A stretch of DNA of 64,000 bases from Takashimella koratensis. Lineage: Eukaryota > Basidiomycota > Tremellomycetes > Trichosporonales > Tetragoniomycetaceae. Each line of letters starts with the position of its first letter. Positions within the stretch are counted from its first letter, which is position 1. A model generated the notes under the pieces. The model was not told the DNA's origin, made no database searches, and saw only the letters and a program-made list of their open reading frames with translations. Where the stretch lies: the NCBI GenBank assembly GCA_003116875.1, contig BCKT01000009.1:1054001-1118000 (forward strand). The letters run 5' to 3'. Positions 57,127-64,000 of the stretch are shown here, piece after piece. A program made the translations under genes and the position numbers.

Positions 57127-59728
57127 ATGGCAACGTTGAGCGGGATTGAGCTTCGGCCGAAGAGCCAGCCACATGTGTTAACTATTGCTGGTGAGTGACA
57201 GCTTCCTTCGCCCTTGCTGCTTCTTCCTTGACCCTCTTTCATTTGCTTGGCGTTCCATGTGACTTCCCTTGGTCGTTGATTGCCCTTCGTCTGTCCGTGA
57301 AAAGAGCTGATGTTGCGCAGGAAGCGATTCGGGAGGAGGCGCTGGTATCCAAGTAAGTCCCTGGGTTCTATAGCTTGGAGGTCGAGGAGGTGACCTACAA
57401 GCTGAGCACTCACTTACATTCCCCAGGCAGACCTGAAGACCATCGCAGCGTTCGGATGTTACGGTTCGTCCGTGATTACCGCCCTCACTGCGCAGAATAC
57501 TCTCGGTGTTCAGGCAGTGCACGAGATCCCCGCAGAGTTCGTCATCAAGCAAGTAAGCTGAGCTCGCTTCCTGCTCATGGCTATCAGCTGATCTCCCTCC
57601 CAATTTTTACTTGCCAGCTCGAGTCCATCTTCAGCGACGATATGATCCCTGCTTCGATCAAATTCGGGATGGTAGCTTCCTCACCCATCATTTCATCCCT
57701 TGCCAGTTTCTTCGCCCAATACAAAACCTCGCCTCAACGACCTTACCTTGTTCTTGACCCGGTTATGATCTCGACCTCGGGTCACGCTTTGCTTCCTGAT
57801 GACGCCGTGGACTCGCTACGGACCGAACTCCTTCCGCTTGTCGATATGGTGACTCCGAACATTCCCGAAGCACAACGTTTGTCGTCTACCTCATCGTCAT
57901 CGGCGCCTATCCAGACAGTGGCTGAAATTGTCGAGCTCGCGCGGAAGGTCAAGGAGGTGTGCCAAGTCCCCACCGTCTTGCTGAAGGGCGGCCACTGCCC
58001 TGTCCCCCGTGCACAGGTCGCCGCACTCAGAGGAGACGTCGAGCTCGCCTGGGCAGAGGGGAACGACGAAGACGAGACGGTCGAGGTGTTGAGCGACTAC
58101 AGGCAGGCCGTCGGGCTAGCTAGTAGTGGGTCGAAGAACGTCGTCGTCGATGTCTTGGTCGATGTGAATGGAAGCGTCAAGCTGTTTGTCGCGGACCAAG
58201 TGGAGAGCTCGAGTACCCACGGGACTGGGTGCACACTGAGTGCAGCTCTTGCCAGTTGTTTTGCGCTCGAGCAAGCATCGACGGGTTCCGCATTGGACAG
58301 TCGAAGTGAGCCGGGTTCTCGTCTCAGAAAGGGACACATAGCTGACGGAAATTGTGCTTGTCCAGGATCTTTGAGCACCGCGGGAGTCCAGCAGGCGATC
58401 GAGTATACCCAGTCGGCGATCGCGAGTGCCTTCCCGCTCGGTCGGGGCCATGGACCACTTAATCATTCGCACCTGACCTCCAAGCGAGCCCTTCCTCCGT
58501 GAGTTCCTGCTGGCAAATGCAAGCGAAGAGAAAGCAGAGCAGCCTTGGCTGACATCCTACAGGCCCACGGCACATGACCCACACCCGTTCTTATCACACC
58601 TTATTCGCTCCGACCCTGCTCTATGGAGATCATATGTGAGTTGCAACTGCAACATACGCGACGTCATCGCTGACAGTTGCGAAACACATTAGGTCCGACA
58701 CCCATTCGTCGTCCAGCTGGGTGAAGGTAGCTTGCCCAAGGAGTCGTTCGAACACTACATCAAGCAGGACTACCACTATCTCCGGCATTGTAAGTTGAGG
58801 CGTTGGCGGAACTTTGATCGACTCTAGCCTTGAGAGGGTTCGTCTTGGCTGACTACCGAACCAGACGCCCGAGCCCACGCGCTGGGTGGGTTCAAGTCGA
58901 CCGAGTTCAAGGACATTCGCGCGTTCTCGGAGATTGCTCTCCACATTGCCCGCGAGTCAGAGATGCACGTCGAGGTAGGTTGCGCTGTTGTCCATCTGGT
59001 ACTACAGTTTGATTCATTGCTCATCACCTGATAGTATTGCTCGTCATTCGGGATCTCCCAAGCGGACCTCAACGCTACGCCTGAAGCTGCCGCGTGCGCC
59101 GCCTACGCGCTGTACATCCTCGATATTGGGAACCGCGGTGACGTGCTCGACCTCTATGTTGCGGTCGCTTCGTGTCTCGTTGGCTACGGGGAAGTGGGAC
59201 TGTGGTTGCAGAATCGAGTGAAGACAGGGGAGGCCAAAATGGAGGGGAACTTGTACAGGCGATGGATGGAGGACTACTCGGGCAAAGACTTTTTGGACGC
59301 GGTCAGACGAGGTATCCGTAAGTCTGAATCTGAGTCTGAGTGTGAATCGTACGATTGGGTAGAGAGCCGCGGAACCGATGAGTCCGACGGAAGAGGCACG
59401 GTGATGGGAAGACTTAGTCAGCTATGAGGTTGCTGACTCCTTTCAACCACATTCTGTATTCTTTCCATCTCACCCTTTGATGGGACTCATCACAAACGCC
59501 ATCATCGACTCCTGACACCTCGCCGATCATTGTTTCGTCCCGTCTCCGTCTCCGTCTCTCCACCTCGACGACCATCACATGCAACTCAACCACGTAGTCA
59601 ATCTCGAAAGGATGGTCGCTTTGGACCCTCCGAGCCCAGAGAGACTACAGAGGTTGACCAAGATCTGGGCCGAGTGTGTACGCCTCGAACGAGATTTCTG
59701 GGAAATGGGACTCAAGAAGCTGTGGTGA
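57127..59728 (+). CDS. HMP kinase/HMP-P kinase fused to TenA (Thi20 type)
   Basis: Two-domain thiamine enzyme of the Thi20/Thi21 layout. The ThiD half phosphorylates hydroxymethylpyrimidine: [80 protein letters not shown] and [20 protein letters not shown] (substrate and ATP sites). The C-terminal TenA/thiaminase II half has [60 protein letters not shown], and ends [20 protein letters not shown] followed by [11 protein letters not shown]. The last intron (59318-59597) is 280 bases, longer than the others. ATG at 57127, stop at 59728. Role: thiamine synthesis and salvage of damaged pyrimidine. Confidence 0.92.
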
Positions 59729-61004
59729 GCGGTGTCGTCTATCAAGCTGTGTGAGAACCAGAACCCATAAACCCATATGTCGATAGAACAAGGCGCTGTC
59801 TAAGCCCATAGAATCCAGCCACGTCTATGCCACCTTCATTGCATTGTCCGCCACGTCCATATCGAGCCATTCTTCGGCGCCGGGAAGGTACAGTCAATAA
59901 GCTACCCCGAGGAAGAGTACAGTCATCGCGGTGCAAGCTGTGCCGGAGGCTTTTTAGAGCCCCGTCTTAAGAGGCTAGCAATCAGGGTTTTTGGTGATTT
60001 GACCCCACTCTCCGCGGCCTACACTTTCCCACTCCTCAGACCGGCCCGGTGGGTGGGGGGGAAGTGCGTAGGGGTGGTTGGTTCCCTCCATCTGGTGCTT
60101 TTCGATCGCACAGCACATGCATCCCACGGCAACGGGGTGATCTCAGGGGGCGCCAGGGGCACAAGCTGTGAGGGCGCAAGGGCGTCGCTCCAGGCCGGCG
60201 GAGAGAGGTCAAGCTTCGAATTCGGGCTAAAATTCAGGCACGCCGAGATGCCGGGGTTTTGGAACGTCCCAACGAGATACGATTATTTCATCACCCACTC
60301 CCTACTCCCTTGCACTGCTACACCAAGAAAAGCCAAGCGAGGACAAGTTCCCAAGCTTGATTCTTCGGAACACAGATGCACTCGTGCTGGTGCTGGTGCT
60401 GGTGCTGCTGGTGCTGAATTGATGACGCCGGAAGCGAGACAGCTCCCGCAGCTGCGAGAGGGAGCTATTCTTGTCCCCTTCCTCCGTCTCCGTCCCGTAG
60501 AGTGGAGTACACATGGAACCAAAGCGTACGCACCGCCCGGCGACTGAGGCAAGGCAAGGGCAGTACCTCCCCCCTCTCCTTCTCCTTCTCCCCTCCCTTC
60601 ACACAGCTATCTCCGTCCCCTTGGTACCCCATGCCCTCCACTTCCCCTTGATCACTCCCTCCTTCCTCCTTCCCCTCGCTTCGCGTCTCCGTCTGATTTC
60701 TTTGATGCCCGAAATGACCGGTAGCGCCCCAGGGCGATCCACTATCGCATTATCGCACTATCGCACCCTTGTCGGTCGTTGCTTGTCCGGCCACACGGGC
60801 TGGGCTACCATGCTGTCCAGTGCAAGCGTGCAACCTGTGGCCTTCGGGCTTCGGCCCCCACTCTCAGTATGATATCCTCCCGTTTCACCGTGATGGCTAC
60901 CGAAGGCTAGCGACGGGCGATGGTATATAAACAAGACGGGTGGGGGTCGGACTGAGCTACCAACCCCCCTCATCAGCTCGATATCAACCAAATCACAACC
61001 CAAC
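59729..61004. other. Intergenic space between the Thi20-like and UGT genes
   Basis: 1.28 kb. A CTGGTG repeat (about 60384-60412) lies inside an open frame at 59999-60547 (+) that has no splice, family or codon support, so I do not call a gene. TATATAA at 60924-60930 is the likely TATA box of the UGT gene, about 75 bases before its ATG. Confidence 0.4.
60924..60930 (+). promoter_or_regulatory. TATA box upstream of the UGT gene
   Basis: TATATAA in the sequence GGTATATAAACAAG, about 75 bases before the ATG at 61005. It is the best-formed TATA-like element in the window at a suitable spacing. Confidence 0.5.
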
Positions 61005-63226
61005 ATGACCGGATCCAAGCCCGCCCACGGTGTCATCGTCCCCCTCGCTGCCTGGTGAGATCTCCCTCCATCTACATCCTCATGCCCCCCGCTCGCCATC
61101 ATCTCGGCCGTTGGCTGTTACTGACTATCCCCAGGGGACACGTCCGACCCATGGTCCACCTCTCTCTCAACCTCCTCCACGTCCATCCCAACTTGCACCT
61201 CACATTCCTCCTCGCCCCCTCTGTCACTCCTCGAGTCAACAAGGAACTCAAGTCTGTGGCCGTTGACCACATCTACAAACGCTCGCCTACCTCCTCCCCC
61301 TCCGCTTCTGGGGCTACCACCCCTGCCAACGGCGAGACCGCCGATGCGATCATCGACCGACTCCAACTCGTCAGCGTCACAAGTATGGAAGAGCTCCCAG
61401 ACGTTTGGAACCCCGAGACTATGCATGCCGAGGCTATCGATTACGCAACGACACTCCCAAAGTTCCTCGCTGGGTTGTTGACCAAGTCTGACGGGTTTGA
61501 GAACAAGTTCGAGTCCATGAGCCCAAGCTTTATCATGTTTGACGTGAGTATCTATCACGTTGAACGATGTCTTTGGGATTGAGTGGTTATGGGTATATGG
61601 AGAGAGGGCACAGCTGACATTCTATTAGGGATTCCAATCCTTCGTGCCCCCTGTTATGCGCGCGGTCACCGAACAACTTGGCAAGCCCAAGATCCCCCTC
61701 ATCTGCTTCTGCCCCTGCAACGCTTCTGCCATGTTCAAGTGAGCCCGCAGCCTTGATTCTCGTCCATACCACTGCTTGATCTCTCCCTGACATGTGCGCT
61801 AATCCGCTTCTCAGCCACTTTGCATCCGAGGAGAGCGGCGGATTCATCGCTCGTACTCTCAGGATGGTCGAGGAGGAAGTCGCCAAAGGTGTCGACGAGC
61901 TCGAAGCTTACGGCAAGGTGAGCACTCACACAGCACTTGAGTATGGTGCTGATGGTTCTTTAGTGGGGCTTCTCTCACACGGGCGAGGTCAAGAAACTCC
62001 CGGGCTTGCCGGCGATGTATGACTGTAAGTGACTGGTTTTGCAATACATTATGATAGTTTTGACTGACATACAACACAGACGAGATTCGTACGTATCTTC
62101 TTTCCGACCCGCTCCCCAGACCCAAACGCTCGAGCCCATTCTCTTCTCACGACTCACGCTGACCTCCTTTAGACCCAATGATCGGCGCTATGCCCGTTCC
62201 TCCGGGCGTCCAGAAACTCGTCGCTAGCATGTACACTGCCGCGCACGACCCCGATGTGAAATCGCTCATTATCCCTACTGTCGAAGAACTTGAGCCCGAG
62301 GCTCACGCCGCAGTCGTCAAGGAGATGGGCAAGCCATGTATCATGGCTGGTCTCCAGTTCCCTGACCCCATCTGGAACGGGCTCAAGCCGGAGCGCAGGT
62401 TTGCCAACGACGAGGACAGGAAGTGTATCGAGTTCCTCGATGAGATGGAGGCAAAACACGGCAAGCGCAGCGTCATCTACGTCTCGTAAGTGCCTATTTC
62501 TCCTGCAATTCGGCGGCCTACCGTCAATTTGAGTCAGATACTGATGGATATCAGCTTCGGATCCATGTTCTTCCCCGTAACCCGCCCCGAGCTCGTCCAG
62601 TGGCTCATCGAGTCTCTGATGGAGCACAACATGCCCTTCCTCTTCGCGCACGCGAGCGACCTCGCCCAGCTCAGCCCCGAGTTGCTGGCCAAGATCGACG
62701 CCCATCCGGACGGTCACCAGGTCAAGTTTGCGCCCCAGTGGCAGGTCCTTGACCACCCGGCTGTTGGCTCTTTCCTCGTAAGTCCACCATGAATATTTAA
62801 TACACTTCATCTTTGTCCGTGAGAGAGGCGCAGAGCTAACCATATGTCATGTAGACCCACTGCGGAAGCAACTCGTCTGCCGAGGCTATCCTTGCTGGAC
62901 TCCCTCTCGTCGCCCTTCCCTTCGCCGCAGACCAAGGCGAGTTCGCAGCCATGTGGACTTCGGTCTACAAATGCGCCATCACCTTGAAACAGCCCTACAC
63001 TTTCCGATCCGACGAGGGACCCTTTGACACCTTGTACGACGGGACCAAGATTGTCGGTGACGAGCCCGCGGTCAAGACCGAGATGGCTGGCGTATGGGAC
63101 CAGATCCGAGGAGACAAGGGAGTGGAGATGAGGAAGAATATGGCAAAGGTTAAAGAAACCGTGTTCAAGAGCTGGAAGGATGGGAAGAGTAGGCAGGGTA
63201 TGGAGAGCGTCGCTCAGTACTTTTAA
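61005..63226 (+). CDS. UDP-glycosyltransferase (GT1 family)
   Basis: GT-B-fold transferase that moves a sugar from a UDP donor to a small acceptor such as a lipid, sterol or xenobiotic. About 540 residues over seven or eight exons. The N-terminal acceptor domain starts MTGSKPAHGVIVPLAAWGHV with RPMVHLSLNLLHVHPNLHLT (His-16-type catalytic position GHVRPM). The donor domain has SVIYVSFGSMFFPVTRPELV, QVKFAPQWQVLDHPAVGSFL and THCGSNSSAEAILAGLPLVA followed by LPFAADQGEFAAMW, the PSPG-like UDP-sugar signature. The C-terminus is MAKVKETVFKSWKDGKSRQG and MESVAQYF. No signal peptide or membrane anchor is seen, so probably cytosolic. The acceptor is not predictable. Confidence 0.9.
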
Positions 63227-63734
63227 AGAGAACGATAATGTTTTGAATACGACAGGTTTTTGTACAAACGGAGCTTAAAATGTGAAACGGCTTTGGATGG
63301 CCGATAAAGATGTACCATATACTGGACTCAAAGCGACTCGGCGAGTCGGCAACACATACCGAGCGGAGCGGAGACCGTCCACGAGAAAGGTGAGACTGAA
63401 ATATCGCCTTTATCTGCCTGCTAGCATGTTTCACCACCCCAACCCGCTTGGCGTCCAAAAAGGAGGGGCATCTGCATCGCCGTGGACATATCGCCTGCTC
63501 TCCTCATACATCCTTTCAGATATTGGCATTTTTTCTCCTCCGCTCACAGTTTCGCACGCACTATATGAAATTCAGCTAGCCCAGTGAGTGTTATCGGCGA
63601 ATGGGGTGATCACCAACTTCAAAATAAAGTCCTTCACTCCTCCCTCTCACTCCTCACCTCCTCAAGACGCTCATTTTGCATCACCCGTTTCCCATCCCAA
63701 CCATCATTCGCAGGCATCGGCACGTTTGAACAAG
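63227..63734. other. Intergenic space before the right-edge gene
   Basis: About 0.5 kb holding the UGT 3' end and the promoter of the last gene. A pyrimidine-rich leader precedes the ATG at 63735. No gene is supported. Confidence 0.4.
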
Positions 63735-64000
63735 ATGTCCAAAAAGAGCCACCAGAGTAAACCAATCATGGACAACACCGTCCTCGAGCTCTTCAAGCCT
63801 TTGCACTCTCACCAAGGAGCCGAGAAATCGAAAGCATATAAAAACCTGAGCGCTTATCTAACTGCCAACGACTACGATATGATGACAACCACGCAGACAA
63901 TCGTGATAGGCTGCAAACTGAGCATCGTGAAGATGGACGAGCTTCTCAGTCGCACCAAATGTACCGAAGCTCAGAAGTCACGTTGGCTGGACGCAGAAAG
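63735..64000 (+). CDS. N-terminal part of an unrecognised gene cut by the right edge
   Basis: An uninterrupted frame of 88 codons opens at the ATG at 63735 (MSKKSHQSKPIMDNTVLELF) and runs off the window. It continues KPLHSHQGAEKSKAYKNLSA, YLTANDYDMMTTTQTIVIGC, KLSIVKMDELLSRTKCTEAQ and KSRWLDAE. It is charged and mostly helical-looking, with no motif I recognise. Codon use is less GC-biased than in its neighbours. Confidence 0.55.
   Translation, partial: MSKKSHQSKPIMDNTVLELFKPLHSHQGAEKSKAYKNLSAYLTANDYDMMTTTQTIVIGCKLSIVKMDELLSRTKCTEAQKSRWLDAE

Noticed and set aside
57127..57330. Possible TPP riboswitch at the Thi20-like gene
   Set aside because: Fungal thiamine genes can carry one in the leader or an early intron. 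I read the upstream region and the first intron and did not find the conserved CUGAGA loop or the distal GAUCUGG-type element.
58308..58367. In-frame 60-base segment in the Thi20-like gene read as coding
   Set aside because: It has GTGAGC and CCAG ends and a GCTGACGG branch-like site, and removing it improves similarity to the family. I treat it as an intron although it keeps the frame.
59999..60547. 182-codon plus-strand open frame
   Set aside because: It contains a CTGGTG repeat, has no intron or family support and lies in a promoter-type interval. Probably chance in GC-rich DNA.

Overview
This window is nuclear DNA from a basidiomycete fungus. Genes are split by many short introns with GT...AG borders and a recurrent GCTGAC-like branch site, the DNA is GC-rich, and intergenic spaces are short. 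The gene set (Pma1 H+-ATPase, Lys2 alpha-aminoadipate reductase, Tom20, an NDR/Cbk1-type kinase, a Thi20-type thiamine enzyme) fits a yeast-like basidiomycete, most likely a tremellomycete. That placement is an inference; no rRNA or other decisive marker is present. I saw no bacterial-style operons, CRISPR arrays, complete transposons, rRNA genes or tRNA genes.

Layout. 1-165: the N-terminal end of a minus-strand gene cut by the window edge. 525-1510: an MDP-1-type HAD phosphatase (+). 1705-12005: three head-to-tail BCS1-like AAA ATPases (-), the most striking cluster here. 13068-15896: an NDR/Cbk1 kinase (-). 16555-17383: a small single-membrane-span protein (-). 18676-20761: an SGNH-hydrolase-like protein with a Ded1-like N-terminal motif (-), divergent from Tom20 (21231-22743, +). 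23116-24039: a small two-span membrane protein (-). About 24190-25710: a stretch of gene relics. 25947-27649 and 27982-29680: two tandem paralogous multi-span membrane proteins (+). 30126-34192: Pma1 (-). 35823-38654: an unrecognised tail-anchored protein (+). 39006-43718: LYS2 (+). 43719-46302: a repeat-rich intergenic region with an assembly gap. 46303-49821: a low-complexity protein with a BTB-like region (+). 50521-52756: a flavin monooxygenase (-), divergent from a JMJD4-like hydroxylase (52857-54810, +). 55218-56249: a very acidic small protein (-). 57127-59728: a Thi20-like HMP kinase/TenA fusion (+). 61005-63226: a UDP-glycosyltransferase (+). 63735-64000: the start of an unrecognised gene (+).

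Most genes are unrelated housekeeping functions. The two places where neighbours clearly belong together are the BCS1-like triplet and the membrane-protein pair, both local duplications. All gene models were spliced by eye from reading frames, splice sites and protein similarity, so internal exon borders are approximate except where exact positions are given.
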